Shown: in pieces, positions 37,232 to 46,599 of the stretch
How positions within the stretch are numbered: the stretch's first letter is position 1
Layout of the letters: every line of letters starts with the position of its first letter
From: Planctomycetaceae bacterium
GTDB taxonomy: Bacteria; Planctomycetota; Planctomycetia; Planctomycetales; Planctomycetaceae
Length of the DNA: 54,866 nucleotides
NCBI GenBank assembly: GCA_015485495.1
Contig: WFTL01000153.1
Location: forward strand, 1-54,866
Direction of reading: 5' to 3'
The notes under the pieces: generated by a model
What the model was told of the DNA's origin: nothing
The model's database searches: none
The model's input: the letters and a program-made list of their open reading frames with translations, nothing else
Made by a program: the position numbers and the translations under genes

Positions 37232-40200
37232 ATGATCCGCTTTCTGCTGCGCTGTGTTCTGCCGGTTGTCGGCAGCCTGTTTTCGGTTGTTTCTCCTCTT
37301 TCCGCAGACGAAACGGCCGCATCGGCCAATGGAAGGCCTGACGGAGAAGTCATCAGTTATTACCGTCAGATCCGCCCCGTCTTTCAGGCATCCTGTCAGG
37401 GGTGCCATCAGCCGGCGAAAGCCGAAGGCGGTTATGTGATGACCGACTTTTCCCGGCTGCTGATCGGAGGAGAATCCGAGCTGCCCGCGGTGGTTCCGGG
37501 AAAACCCGACGAAAGTTATCTGGTTGAACTGATCACAGCGGACGGCGATCAGGCGGAAATGCCGAAAGGGCGTCCGGCGCTGCCGGAATCCGACATCCGG
37601 CTCATTCGCCAGTGGATCGCTCAGGGCGCCCGCAACGACACCCCCGACAATGCCGTGGAACGGTACGACCGTGATCACCCGCCGGAATATTCCCGGCTGC
37701 CGATCATCACGTCCGTCGATTATTCGCCCGACGGATCGATTCTGGCCGTGTCCGGGTTTCACGAAGTTCTCCTGCACCGAACCGATGGCGGCGGACTGAC
37801 CGGACGGCTCATCGGACTGTCCGCCCGGATCGAAGCTGTCCGTTTTTCTCCGGACGGCACGCGTCTGGCCGTGGCCGGGGGACTTCCGGAACGCACGGGA
37901 GAACTGCAGATCTGGGATGTGTCCCGGCAGACTCTGCTCCTGTCTGTGCCGCTCACATCGGACACGCTGTTCGGTGTGAGCTGGTCACCGGACGGAAAGC
38001 AGGTTGCCGTGGGCTGCACGGATTCCACGGTACGCGCCTTTCACAGCGACACGGGGGAAGCCGTCTTTTTCAACGGGGCTCACGACGACTGGGCTCTGGA
38101 CACGGTCTTTTCCGTGGATGGATCGCATCTGGTGTCTGTCGGCCGCGACATGACGGCCCGCCTCTACGAAATTTCAACGCAGCGGTTCATCGACAACGTC
38201 ACATCCATTACTCCAGGAGCGCTCAAAGGAGGTCTGGCCGCCGTCAGCCGCCATCCGCAGCGCGACGAGATTCTCACCGGCGGTTCGGACGGAGTTCCCC
38301 GTATTTACCGCATGCACCGTCAGACCAAACGTGTCATCGGCGACGATGCGTGTCTGGTGCGCCGTTTCCCGGCCATGAAAGGACGCATTCATTCGGTCGA
38401 TTTTGCACCGGACGGATCGACCATCGTCTGCGGCAGCAGTCTGAACAGCACCGGACAGGTGGCCGTTTTTCGCAGCGACTACGACAGTTCCATCAGTGAA
38501 GATTTCCGAAAAATTCTGGAAAAGCAGCCTCGTCAGTGGTCGAAGGAAGAGCGCCAGGCGTTCGAAAACTACGTCACGGCCGGCACCGACAGACGCGCCC
38601 AGGCCGATCTGCCGACGGCCGTGTATACGGTCCGTTTTTCTCCGGACGGCCGCACGGTGGCCGTGGGCGGAGCCGATGGCATCATTCGGTTTCTGGACCC
38701 GGCCAGCGGCGAGATCACACGGACACTGACCCCTGTCTCAGTGGATGACGAGCCGGCCGGTCAGACCATTGTCTCCACCACCGACACCCGCAGGCCCCGA
38801 TCTCTCGACCCCCTGTCTTCTCAGGAACAGCTTCCGGACGGCCGATCGATCGTGTCTCTGGAAGTATCGCCCCGGCCGGCCCGCATCGGCAGTCCGTGGG
38901 ACTATCAGCAGCTTCTGGTCACCGGTGTTCTGGACAACGGAGACCGCATCGATGCGACACGGCTGGCCACGTTCACCCTGCCCGAAGAAATCGGTCATGT
39001 GACGCCCCACGGCCGTCTGACGGTCCATCAGGACGGTCCGGCCGCCCTGGTTGTTCAGGTGGGAGACCATGTGGTCGGCGTGCCTGTCATCGCCGAACGG
39101 ACGGCCGGGGACCGGCCTGTCAGCTACATCCGCGATGTGGCTCCCGTCATTTCGCGGCTGGGATGCAATGCGGGGACGTGCCACGGAGCCCGCAGCGGCA
39201 AGGACGGCTTCAAACTGTCTCTGCGCGGATACGACCCGCTGTTCGATGTCCGATCCTGGACCGATGATCTCAAAGGACGCCGCATCAATCTGGCATCGCC
39301 CGACGACAGTCTCATGCTGCTGAAGGCAACGGGAGCCGTTCCGCACGTGGGCGGACAGCTGACGACTGTCGGATCGGTGTACTACCGCATCCTGCGGCGG
39401 TGGATTTCCGAAGGCGCTCGGCTCGATGCAGACGCTCCCCGCGTGGTCGGACTGACGATCGAACCGACGGATCCGGTGGTCCGGCAGATCGGTTCCCGGC
39501 AGCAGATGCGTGTGGTGGCCACCTGGTCGGACGGGTCCGAACGGGATGTCACCGGCGAAGCCTTTCTGGACAGCGGCAATACCGACGTAGCCGCCGTGAA
39601 CCGGCATGGCGTGGTGACGACGCTGCGACGTGGCGAGGCGCCGATCCTGGCGCGTTTCGAAGGAGCCTATGCGGCCACCACCATCACGGCTCTGGGAGAC
39701 CGCAGCGGATTCGTCTGGGAAGTCCCTGAAACCTGGGGGCGCATCGATGAACTCGTTGCGGAAAAATGGCAGCGGATGCAGATCCGTCCGTCGGAACTGT
39801 GTACGGATGCGGAATTCATCCGCCGCATCTTTCTGGATCTGACCGGTCTGCCGCCGTCAGCCGACCAGGTGCGTGCCTTTCTGGCCGATTCGCGGCCGAC
39901 GCGGGAAAAACGAACGGAACTGGCCGACCGGCTCATCGGGTCTCCGGAATATGTCACCTGGTGGACCAACAAGTGGTCGGACCTGCTGCAGGTCAACAGC
40001 CGGTTTCTGGGGAAAGAAGGAGCAGAAGCCTTCCGCAACTGGATACGTCATCACGTGCAGCAGAACACGCCCTACGATCGCTTCTGCCGTGAGATTCTGA
40101 CGGCGGCCGGATCCAACCGGGAGAACCCGGCTGCGTCTTACTACAAAATTCTGCGGCAGCCTGATCTGCTGATGGAAAACACGACGCACCTGTTTCTGGC

Positions 40201-42364
40201 CGTCCGCTTCAACTGTAACAAATGCCACGATCATCCGTTCGAACGCTGGACACAGGATCAGTACTACGAAACGGCCGCCTTTTTCGCTCAGGTCGGCCTG
40301 AAGAAAGACGACGCCGGCGGCGACCGAACAATCGGCGGCACAGCGGTCGAAGGAGCCCGCCCGCTGTATGAAGTCGTCTTCGACCGTTCGGAAGGAGAAA
40401 TCCGTCATGACCGAACGGGCGAAATCACACCGCCCCGGTTCCCCTGGGACGCCGCGTTCGATGATGAAGACACGCTGTCCCGCCGGGAACGCCTGGCCCG
40501 CTGGGTGACGTCTCCGGACAACCAGTACTTCGTCCGCAGCTACGTCAACCGTGTCTGGGGTTACCTGCTCGGCACCGGACTCATCGAACCCCTGGACGAT
40601 ATCCGCGCCGGCAATCCGCCGACCAACCCCCGGCTGCTCGAGTACCTGGCACGGCAGTTCGTGGAATCCGGATTCGACGTCCGAAAGCTCATGCGTGACA
40701 TCGTCACCAGCCGCACCTACCAGCTTTCGGTAGCCACCAACCGGTGGAACGAAGATGACCGTGTGAACTTTTCCCATGCGCGGGCCCGGCGGCTGCCGGC
40801 GGAAGTTCTTTACGACGCGATTCACGCCGTGACCGGATCAGAAACCCGGCTTCCCGGTGTGCCCGCAGGCACCCGCGCGGCGGATCTGGCGGATGCAGCC
40901 GTGAAACTGCCGGATGGCTTCCTCACGAATCTGGGACGCCCGGCCCGGGAAAGCGCATGCGAATGCGAACGGTCGTCTGATCTGCAGCTGGGCCCCGTCA
41001 TGGCCCTGATGAACGGGCCCACTGTGAGCCGGGCGATCAGCGATCCGGACAACGCCATCAATCGTCTGGCGGCCGAAGCAGACAGCGACGAACAGGTGAT
41101 CCGGGAACTGTATCTGCGCATCCTGAACCGACCGGCCCGCGCCGAGGAAGTGGCCGCCATTCTGGATGCCGGATCCGCCATGGAAGAAGAACACGCCCGC
41201 CTTGTGCAGGAACTGGCTGATTACCGAAAAGCCATCGCCGAACGCGAACAGCAGCGCGCTCAGGCCCGCCAGGACGCCATTCAGGCGGCAGAAGCGGAAC
41301 TGAACCGCTATCGGCAGGAAATTGCCGATCAGGAAGCCGAACGGGAACGTCGTCGCCAGGAAGAAGTCGCCCGCCTGCAGCAACAGCTTCAGCAGTACGA
41401 TGCCGACGTGCTGCCGGGCCGGCTGAAGGCATTCGAAGCCGATTATCTGAGAACCACCACCTGGATCCCTCTTCCGGTGACAGACGCGAAAACGAATGCC
41501 CGCACGAAACTGACTCGCCTGGAAGACGGCACCGTGGTGGCCGACCAGACTCCTCAAAAACGTGTCACCTACACCGTGCAGGCCGATGTGAGTCTGAGTC
41601 GGATCACGGCCGTTCGCCTGGATGCTCTGGCCCATCATCCTCTGCCGCACTTCGGTCCCGGTCTGGCAGACAACGGCAATTTCGTCCTCACGGAATTTTC
41701 TCTGCGCCAGGCACCGGCCGGCGGAACGCAGCCGCCGGCGCCGGTGGCCTTCGCCCGTGCAGAAGCCACCTTCAGCCAGCAGGGCTATCCGGTGGCCGCA
41801 GCCATCGACGGACAGCGCCGTTCCAGCGGAGACGGCTGGGCCGTCCTCGGCGGCACCGGCAGCGACCAGTCGGCCGTCTTCATTCTCAAAGAACCCCTGC
41901 GCCTGTCGCAGCCGACCACACTGACGTTTCTGCTGGAACAGTTTCATATCGACAACCAGCATGTTCTCGGCCGATTCCGCCTTTCCGTCACCAGCGACAC
42001 GAATCCGTCTCTGAACGGTGTCCCCGAAGACATCGATCGCATTCTTGCGGTCGCTGCGGCCGCCCGGTCAGCCGAACAGCAGCAGCGGCTCACCCGGTGG
42101 TTCGGCGAACAGCAGAACGATCGCCGACAACTGCAGCTTCGCCTGGACCAGGCCCGGCAGCCGCTGTCTCCCGATCCGGGAATCGTCCGCCGCGAACGGG
42201 ATCTGGCTGCCGCCCGGGAACCTCTGGTCCCGGACCCCGGACTCGTGCGGCGCGAACGAGCCGTCGCACTGAGTCAGCAGCAGCTCGAACAGCGACGAAT
42301 CACACTGACTCAGGATCTCGCCTGGGCTCTGATCAACAGCCCGGCTTTCCTGTTCAATCGATGA
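37232..42364 (+). CDS. Giant secreted WD40 / DUF1549 / DUF1553 cytochrome-type protein
   Basis: This 1710-residue protein has a signal peptide (about 1-25) and a planctomycete cytochrome C domain with CQGCH (55-59). WD40 repeats follow (about 160-500; FSPDG and SVDYSPDG motifs), then a beta-rich Ig-like part, a CNAGTCHGA motif (about 646) and a BIG2-like domain. DUF1549 (about 840-1040) contains FIRRIFLDLTGLPP and the CNKCHDHPF motif near 995. DUF1553 (about 1075-1320) contains WVTSPDNQYFVRSYVNRVWGYLLGTGL. A Gln/Arg coiled coil lies at about 1330-1400, then a discoidin-like region and a C-terminal coiled coil with the repeated PDPGxVRRER unit. It probably works outside the inner membrane with the downstream DUF1501 protein in polysaccharide breakdown. 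Confidence 0.9.
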   Translation: MIRFLLRCVLPVVGSLFSVVSPLSADETAASANGRPDGEVISYYRQIRPVFQASCQGCHQPAKAEGGYVMTDFSRLLIGGESELPAVVPGKPDESYLVELITADGDQAEMPKGRPALPESDIRLIRQWIAQGARNDTPDNAVERYDRDHPPEYSRLPIITSVDYSPDGSILAVSGFHEVLLHRTDGGGLTGRLIGLSARIEAVRFSPDGTRLAVAGGLPERTGELQIWDVSRQTLLLSVPLTSDTLFGVSWSPDGKQVAVGCTDSTVRAFHSDTGEAVFFNGAHDDWALDTVFSVDGSHLVSVGRDMTARLYEISTQRFIDNVTSITPGALKGGLAAVSRHPQRDEILTGGSDGVPRIYRMHRQTKRVIGDDACLVRRFPAMKGRIHSVDFAPDGSTIVCGSSLNSTGQVAVFRSDYDSSISEDFRKILEKQPRQWSKEERQAFENYVTAGTDRRAQADLPTAVYTVRFSPDGRTVAVGGADGIIRFLDPASGEITRTLTPVSVDDEPAGQTIVSTTDTRRPRSLDPLSSQEQLPDGRSIVSLEVSPRPARIGSPWDYQQLLVTGVLDNGDRIDATRLATFTLPEEIGHVTPHGRLTVHQDGPAALVVQVGDHVVGVPVIAERTAGDRPVSYIRDVAPVISRLGCNAGTCHGARSGKDGFKLSLRGYDPLFDVRSWTDDLKGRRINLASPDDSLMLLKATGAVPHVGGQLTTVGSVYYRILRRWISEGARLDADAPRVVGLTIEPTDPVVRQIGSRQQMRVVATWSDGSERDVTGEAFLDSGNTDVAAVNRHGVVTTLRRGEAPILARFEGAYAATTITALGDRSGFVWEVPETWGRIDELVAEKWQRMQIRPSELCTDAEFIRRIFLDLTGLPPSADQVRAFLADSRPTREKRTELADRLIGSPEYVTWWTNKWSDLLQVNSRFLGKEGAEAFRNWIRHHVQQNTPYDRFCREILTAAGSNRENPAASYYKILRQPDLLMENTTHLFLAVRFNCNKCHDHPFERWTQDQYYETAAFFAQVGLKKDDAGGDRTIGGTAVEGARPLYEVVFDRSEGEIRHDRTGEITPPRFPWDAAFDDEDTLSRRERLARWVTSPDNQYFVRSYVNRVWGYLLGTGLIEPLDDIRAGNPPTNPRLLEYLARQFVESGFDVRKLMRDIVTSRTYQLSVATNRWNEDDRVNFSHARARRLPAEVLYDAIHAVTGSETRLPGVPAGTRAADLADAAVKLPDGFLTNLGRPARESACECERSSDLQLGPVMALMNGPTVSRAISDPDNAINRLAAEADSDEQVIRELYLRILNRPARAEEVAAILDAGSAMEEEHARLVQELADYRKAIAEREQQRAQARQDAIQAAEAELNRYRQEIADQEAERERRRQEEVARLQQQLQQYDADVLPGRLKAFEADYLRTTTWIPLPVTDAKTNARTKLTRLEDGTVVADQTPQKRVTYTVQADVSLSRITAVRLDALAHHPLPHFGPGLADNGNFVLTEFSLRQAPAGGTQPPAPVAFARAEATFSQQGYPVAAAIDGQRRSSGDGWAVLGGTGSDQSAVFILKEPLRLSQPTTLTFLLEQFHIDNQHVLGRFRLSVTSDTNPSLNGVPEDIDRILAVAAAARSAEQQQRLTRWFGEQQNDRRQLQLRLDQARQPLSPDPGIVRRERDLAAAREPLVPDPGLVRRERAVALSQQQLEQRRITLTQDLAWALINSPAFLFNR

Positions 42365-42374
42365 ACACATGACC

Positions 42375-42402
42375 GACCGGCCGGGCGGCCGCCCGGCCGG
42401 TC
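42375..42402. repeat. Perfect 28-bp palindrome between the DUF1553 and DUF1501 genes
   Basis: Positions 42375-42388 are exactly complementary to 42389-42402. The palindrome consists almost wholly of G and C, giving a very stable hairpin (about 12 bp with a 4-nt loop) 11 nt after the stop of the giant gene. There is no T-tract. It may set the mRNA 3' end or tune expression of the downstream DUF1501 gene. Confidence 0.6.
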
Positions 42403-42595
42403 AGCGACTTCAGACTTTCAGACAACCGGACAACCTGAAGAACAGAAAACGACCGATCATGTCGAATCGCGACAACCGGTGAAACCGGTGCCCACGACGC
42501 GGGCTTGTGCGGTCGAACCGGTCTCGTCAGACTGATTCCGATCACACGGCCGGCCAGAACGTGTTCTGACTTCATCCGTTTTGCGGAGAGTTCCC

Positions 42596-44065
42596 ATGAT
42601 GATTCGTGTTCCGGGTGTCCCCGGCAAAGATCTGTGCGATGCGTCGCTGAACATCACCCGGCGTGATGTGCTGCGGGTAGGAGGCAGCGGTGTTCTGGGG
42701 CTGTCACTGGGAGCCATGCTGCAGGCGCAGGCAGCCGCAGGAGACCTCCGCAGCCGCGGCAGCGGACGCGGCAAAGCCCGCAGCATCATTCTGTGCTATC
42801 TGCAGGGCGGTCCCAGCCATCTGGATCTGTGGGATCCGAAAACGGACGTTCCCGACAACGTGCGTTCTGTGTTCCAGCCGATCGATACGGTGGTTCCCGG
42901 AGTGCAGGTGACCGAACTGCTGCCGAAGCTGGCCCGGGTCCTGGACAAAACCACCCTCATCCGGTCCATGTCGTACACGCCGAACGGGCTGTTCAATCAC
43001 ACGGCCGCGATCTACCAGATGATGACCGGCTACACGACGGACAAGGTCAGTCCGTCAGGACAGCTGGAACCGCCCAGCCCGAAGGATTTTCCGAATTTCG
43101 GTTCCAACATCATTCGTCTGAAGCCGCTTTCCGAACCCATGCTGCCGTTCGTGATGCTTCCACGGCCTCTGCAGGAAAGCAATGTGGTCGGCAAAGGCGG
43201 CACGGCCGGTTTTCTGGGACGCGCCTGGGACCCGTACTATCTGTTTCCGCCCGGCGATGACATGGACATGCAGAAAATGGAACGGGTCAGCGTGGCCGAT
43301 CTGGAAATGCGGGCCGATGTGTATGGCGGCCGCATGCAGCGGCGCGCCCGGCTGCGGGACATCATCAACCGCAGCATGCCGGAAGTGGACCGCGCCGTCC
43401 GCGACTACAACCTGGACGAATACTACAGCCAGGCGCTGAATCTCATCGCATCCGGCCGGGCCCGCGACGCGTTCGCTCTGGAACAGGAACCCCGCGACAT
43501 CCGGGACCGCTACGGCCGGAATACGTTCGGCCAGTCGTGTCTGCTGGCACGGCGGCTGGTGGAAGCCGGCACCCGGGTGGTCGAAGTGATCTGGCCGAAG
43601 GTCGCCAACAGCGACAATCACTCCTGGGATGTGCACACGGGACTGTCCGGACGCATGAAAAACCAGTCGGCCCCGATGCTGGATGCCGGTCTGAGTACTC
43701 TGATTGCCGATCTGGATGAACGCGGCCTGCTGGAAGAAACGCTGGTGGTGGCCGTCGGAGAATTCGGCCGGTCGCCGCAGCGGGGTGTCAGCACGTCCGG
43801 CAACGGAAATTCGGATGACGGCCGGGACCACTGGCCCTACTGCTATACGGCTCTGCTGGCCGGGGCCGGCATTCGCCGCGGCTACGTGCATGGGCGCAGC
43901 GATCAGACGGCTTCCGCTCCGCTGGAAGATCCCGTTCACCCGGGCGAACTGCTGGCGACAATCTACGAAAGTTTCGGGATCGCTCCGGATACGATCGTCT
44001 ACAACCACCTCAACCAGCCTCGGGAACTGGTCAAAGCCGACGCGGTTTCCGCTTTGTTCGCCTGA
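42596..44065 (+). CDS. DUF1501 protein with twin-arginine signal
   Basis: This 489-residue protein is read from the ATG at 42596, with GGAGAG ending 6 nt upstream as a Shine-Dalgarno site. The N-terminal [22 protein letters not shown] is a twin-arginine export signal, so it is folded with a cofactor or metal before export. The DUF1501 body (sulfatase/alkaline-phosphatase-like fold) is seen in [58 protein letters not shown] and the C-terminal [15 protein letters not shown]. In planctomycetes DUF1501 genes nearly always follow DUF1549/DUF1553 genes, as here. Probably a periplasmic hydrolase or its partner. Confidence 0.92.
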   Translation: MMIRVPGVPGKDLCDASLNITRRDVLRVGGSGVLGLSLGAMLQAQAAAGDLRSRGSGRGKARSIILCYLQGGPSHLDLWDPKTDVPDNVRSVFQPIDTVVPGVQVTELLPKLARVLDKTTLIRSMSYTPNGLFNHTAAIYQMMTGYTTDKVSPSGQLEPPSPKDFPNFGSNIIRLKPLSEPMLPFVMLPRPLQESNVVGKGGTAGFLGRAWDPYYLFPPGDDMDMQKMERVSVADLEMRADVYGGRMQRRARLRDIINRSMPEVDRAVRDYNLDEYYSQALNLIASGRARDAFALEQEPRDIRDRYGRNTFGQSCLLARRLVEAGTRVVEVIWPKVANSDNHSWDVHTGLSGRMKNQSAPMLDAGLSTLIADLDERGLLEETLVVAVGEFGRSPQRGVSTSGNGNSDDGRDHWPYCYTALLAGAGIRRGYVHGRSDQTASAPLEDPVHPGELLATIYESFGIAPDTIVYNHLNQPRELVKADAVSALFA

Positions 44066-44150
44066 ACGCTGTTCGTCTGTGCAGTGACAGGACCGGGCGG
44101 CGGAAGGACCGGGCGGCTGTGAGTGACAGAAAGATCCGGCCCGAAAAAGA

Positions 44151-44765
44151 TCAGGCCGAAGATGCCGACAGACGGCGGTGGCGCCGGTAATCGCGCACCA
44201 CGATCAGGAAGGCAATGAAGTCATAGGCCGCATGAGCGGTGGCCGGCAGCAGCAGGTTGGGCGTCGGATCGACGGCGAGCAGAGCCGTGAAGTACAGGCC
44301 CGCCATTCCGGCCAGAAACCCGTACAGCGGGGTGATCCAGTGAGCCAGCCCGAAGGCGATGTTGCACAGCATGATGGCCAGAGTGCGGTTGTGCTGAGCC
44401 AGCCAGCCGTACAGAAAACCACGAAACAGGATTTCTTCGCACAGTCCGGCCAGCAGAGCCAGAAAGAACAGGTCGGCCACCCGGCAGCGAGACAGCAGCG
44501 GTCCCAGCGTGTCCCTCAGGAACTTCCGAATTTCCTGCACACCCGATCCGGGCAGCAGAAACAGGGCCGCCATCATCAGCAGCAGCGGACCGGCCGCCAG
44601 CAGCCCGTACCCGGCATCCCGGGCATTCCAGTGCAGATCCTGCGTGGGACGAAAGTCCATCAGCCAGCCCAGCCCCAGGGCTGTCAGCAGCATTCCGCCT
44701 TCCAGCACGCCGGCACCGATCAGAAACTGACCGTGGCTGAGTTTCAGGGAATCCGGTTCGGTCAT
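44151..44765 (-). CDS. CPBP-family intramembrane metalloprotease
   Basis: This 204-residue membrane protein has about five to six helices. It carries the CPBP (Abi) motifs: EExxxR as E110-E111-ILF-R115, a FxxxH as FGLAHW (H142), and a final His in TAHAAYD (H178). These form the zinc-dependent active site of Rce1/CAAX-type proteases. The substrate is unknown; bacterial members process peptides or are linked to bacteriocin self-immunity. The ATG at 44765 is preferred because the upstream extension overlaps tadA. The gene starts 13 bp after the tadA stop, so they are probably co-transcribed. Confidence 0.85.
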   Translation of the reverse strand: MTEPDSLKLSHGQFLIGAGVLEGGMLLTALGLGWLMDFRPTQDLHWNARDAGYGLLAAGPLLLMMAALFLLPGSGVQEIRKFLRDTLGPLLSRCRVADLFFLALLAGLCEEILFRGFLYGWLAQHNRTLAIMLCNIAFGLAHWITPLYGFLAGMAGLYFTALLAVDPTPNLLLPATAHAAYDFIAFLIVVRDYRRHRRLSASSA

Positions 44766-44778
44766 GTCCGTCGTGCGC

Positions 44779-45267
44779 CTATTTTTTCCCCAGAGCCCGC
44801 TGCTTCCGAAAGAATTCCTGAAGAATGTCGCGGCAGTCATCCTGCATGACACCGCCCAGAACGGCCGCCTGGTGGTTGAGCCGGATGTCGCCCGTGATGT
44901 GAAACAGCGAATCACAGGCTCCGGCCTTCGGATCGGCCGTTCCGTACACGACGAACGGGATGCGCGCCTGCACGATGGCCCCGGCACACATCGGACACGG
45001 TTCCAGAGTGACATACAGCGTGCAGTCGCACAGCCGCCAGGACCCCAGCGCTTCGGCCGCCTGTGTGATGGCGATCATTTCCGCGTGCGCAGTGGGATCG
45101 TTGAGTGCTTCCCGCTGATTGTGTGCTTCCGCAATCACCTCATCGCGGTGCACGACCACCGCACCCACCGGAACTTCATCCTGCTCAAAGGCCTCCACGG
45201 CCTGATCCAGAGCACGCCGCATCCAGTGATCGTGCGGATGGAGCGGATCAGAACACGGCAGACTCAC
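44779..45267 (-). CDS. tadA: tRNA-specific adenosine deaminase TadA
   Basis: This protein of about 162 residues has the cytidine/deoxycytidylate deaminase zinc site: H61-A-E63 (TAHAEM) with catalytic Glu63, and PCPMC (C91, C94). It converts A34 to inosine in tRNA-Arg(ACG). [23 protein letters not shown], a [14 protein letters not shown] loop and [24 protein letters not shown] match TadA throughout. The start is uncertain: GTG 45267 gives a leader ending HPHDHW before the first helix, as in relatives, while ATG 45222 would drop 15 residues. The frame remains open upstream without family similarity. Confidence 0.9.
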   Translation of the reverse strand: MSLPCSDPLHPHDHWMRRALDQAVEAFEQDEVPVGAVVVHRDEVIAEAHNQREALNDPTAHAEMIAITQAAEALGSWRLCDCTLYVTLEPCPMCAGAIVQARIPFVVYGTADPKAGACDSLFHITGDIRLNHQAAVLGGVMQDDCRDILQEFFRKQRALGKK

Positions 45268-45549
45268 GGGAATCTCAGTTGGACAGATGAATGCGTGAAC
45301 AGTGCGGGCTTCCGGAAGCACGGAGACGACCTCCAGGAACCGGCGATCATAACGCCCGCATTGTAAGAATTTCACGGCCGGGCGGTTGTAGAAACTGCAA
45401 ACGGTCCCCCCGACAGTGCCCTCCTGGTGGCTGCTGCCGAAACAGGAAAATTCCTGCAGATCCCCGTTCAGCAGCAAAAACACTGGAAAGCTGACTGTCG
45501 GAGAAGGGAGGCCGCCGGGGCAGGCGAAAGATTCCGGTGTCATTGGCAT

Positions 45550-45786
45550 CCGGCTTGCGGAAGACGGCCGGTGAGAGAGAGACCTGCCCGGAGTGAGATC
45601 CCGGGCCTGCTGGCGTGAGAAACCAGCACGGCCGCCTGCAGGTGCGGCCAACTGAGAGAGACGGCGGTCCGCGTGAGAAACGGACCCGACTCCATGTGGG
45701 GCAGCCGGCCTGAGAAACCGGCTGACCTCGGCGTGAGAAGAAAAAGGCCGATCGGACTCCGTCCGGTCGGCCCTTTTTCATTTTTT
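45550..45786 (+). ncRNA. Structured RNA with repeated UGAGA hairpin loops
   Basis: A run of hairpins on the + strand shows a strikingly repeated loop. Stems 45586-45591/45601-45606, 45608-45613/45623-45628, 45666-45671/45681-45686 and 45702-45708/45718-45724 each close a 9-nt loop: AGTGAGATC, CGTGAGAAA, CGTGAGAAA and CCTGAGAAA. Two more stems (45550-45571 and 45630-45649) are followed by unpaired TGAGAGAGA, and a further TGAGAAGAAA precedes an intrinsic terminator. In the two CGTGAGAAA loops, C-GUGA-G can also fold as a GNRA-type tetraloop with an AAA bulge. No coding frame explains this pattern. The 5' end is unknown. The RNA resembles a protein-sequestering sponge in design, but its class is not recognised. 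Confidence 0.7.
45741..45786 (+). terminator. Intrinsic terminator of the UGAGA-hairpin RNA
   Basis: A 12-bp stem (45746-45757 with 45761-45772, one G-U pair) with a 3-nt loop is followed by C, five T, CA and six T. Five A precede the stem and can pair with the first T-run. This is a strong rho-independent terminator on the + strand. No CDS lies upstream on that strand for over a kilobase, so it most likely ends a non-coding transcript. Confidence 0.85.
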
Positions 45787-46599
45787 ACCGAACGTCGGCG
45801 AAAAGAACGACACCGGAAGAACACCGGTCGCCCACCGCCGCGTGCCTGCGCCGCTGCCGCATCAGCGTCGCTCCGCTCCTGGATCCGACCGACAGGATGG
45901 AGTTCGCCGTGCGCATCCTGTGATCGCTGCTGTCTGCCCCTGCTGCTTCGGCTGCTGTCTTCTGAGTGTCCGCCGATTCGTCGCCTGCAGAAACAGCCGC
46001 ATCGGTCGACACGGCATCGGTCAGCAGAACCGCTCCGGGGCGAAACATGGGCCGTGTGAGAAAGCGGGCCGTGTGAACGGTCATGACGCTGCCGGTCTGC
46101 AGCGTGCAGAACCCGTTCTGTCTGTGTTCGGGCACCGGGTTTCTCGGTGCTCCGACACCGGGTTCCGGCACCGGTCCGCCGACCGGCTTCGGCAGAAACT
46201 GCCGCTGTGTCCGGCGAAAACCGTCCGGCAGAAGAACGATTCGGCGGCAAATCCGAACTTCGACTCAAGAGTCGGCAACCGCTCTTGACCCGTTTCCGGA
46301 AGTTGCAGTACATCACGCTCCGACGCGACACGGATCCCGGCAGATTCAGCCGTCCGGCGTGTTGAACCGTTCACTTCCTCCGCTCGACCCACTCCACGTC
46401 GGGCACTCTGACATCTCATCTGATCACTCCTGTCACTCTCAACCTTTCTACCGGATCCGAATTCTCCGCACCCTTCGAGACGCACCTCGAACCTGACCGC
46501 GGCAGGATTCCTTTCGGTCTTCTCTCCTGATTTCCGCTGAGCTGTCGGTCTGCGCCGGCGGCTGCGCGGTCAGGAAGGTCCTTTCAGGGAAGAAAATCC
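45787..46599. other. 813-bp gene-free region upstream of the secreted repeat protein
   Basis: No convincing ORF. It contains copy A of a dispersed repeat (45841-45918), a short inverted repeat CAAGAG...CTCTTG near 46265-46290, and direct repeats of ACCGGGTT around 46135-46175. A minus-strand frame here (start near 46084) overlaps the repeat and is not called. The last 60 bp carry AGGGAAGAAAATCC before the ATG at 46600. Confidence 0.4.
45841..45918 (+). repeat. Dispersed repeat copy A
   Basis: This segment aligns with 51121-51203: 44 of the first 50 bases are identical, and after a small length difference both share a 3' arm (GGATG-AGTTC-CCGTGCGCAT with variable positions). The core GCGTCGCTCCGCTCCTGG is identical in the two copies. 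It is non-coding in this position. Confidence 0.7.

Noticed and set aside
45550-45786. TPP riboswitch, because CTGAGAAA at 45710 resembles the conserved CUGAGA of the thi-box
   Set aside because: The second TPP domain (ACCTGATCTGGATAATGCCAGCG-like) is absent, the motif is repeated seven times, and no thiamin gene follows; tadA lies upstream on the other strand.
45785-46084. Minus-strand ORF starting MTVHTARFL
   Set aside because: It lies across the dispersed repeat copy, has no family motif, and ends next to the terminator; the coding pattern is not convincing.
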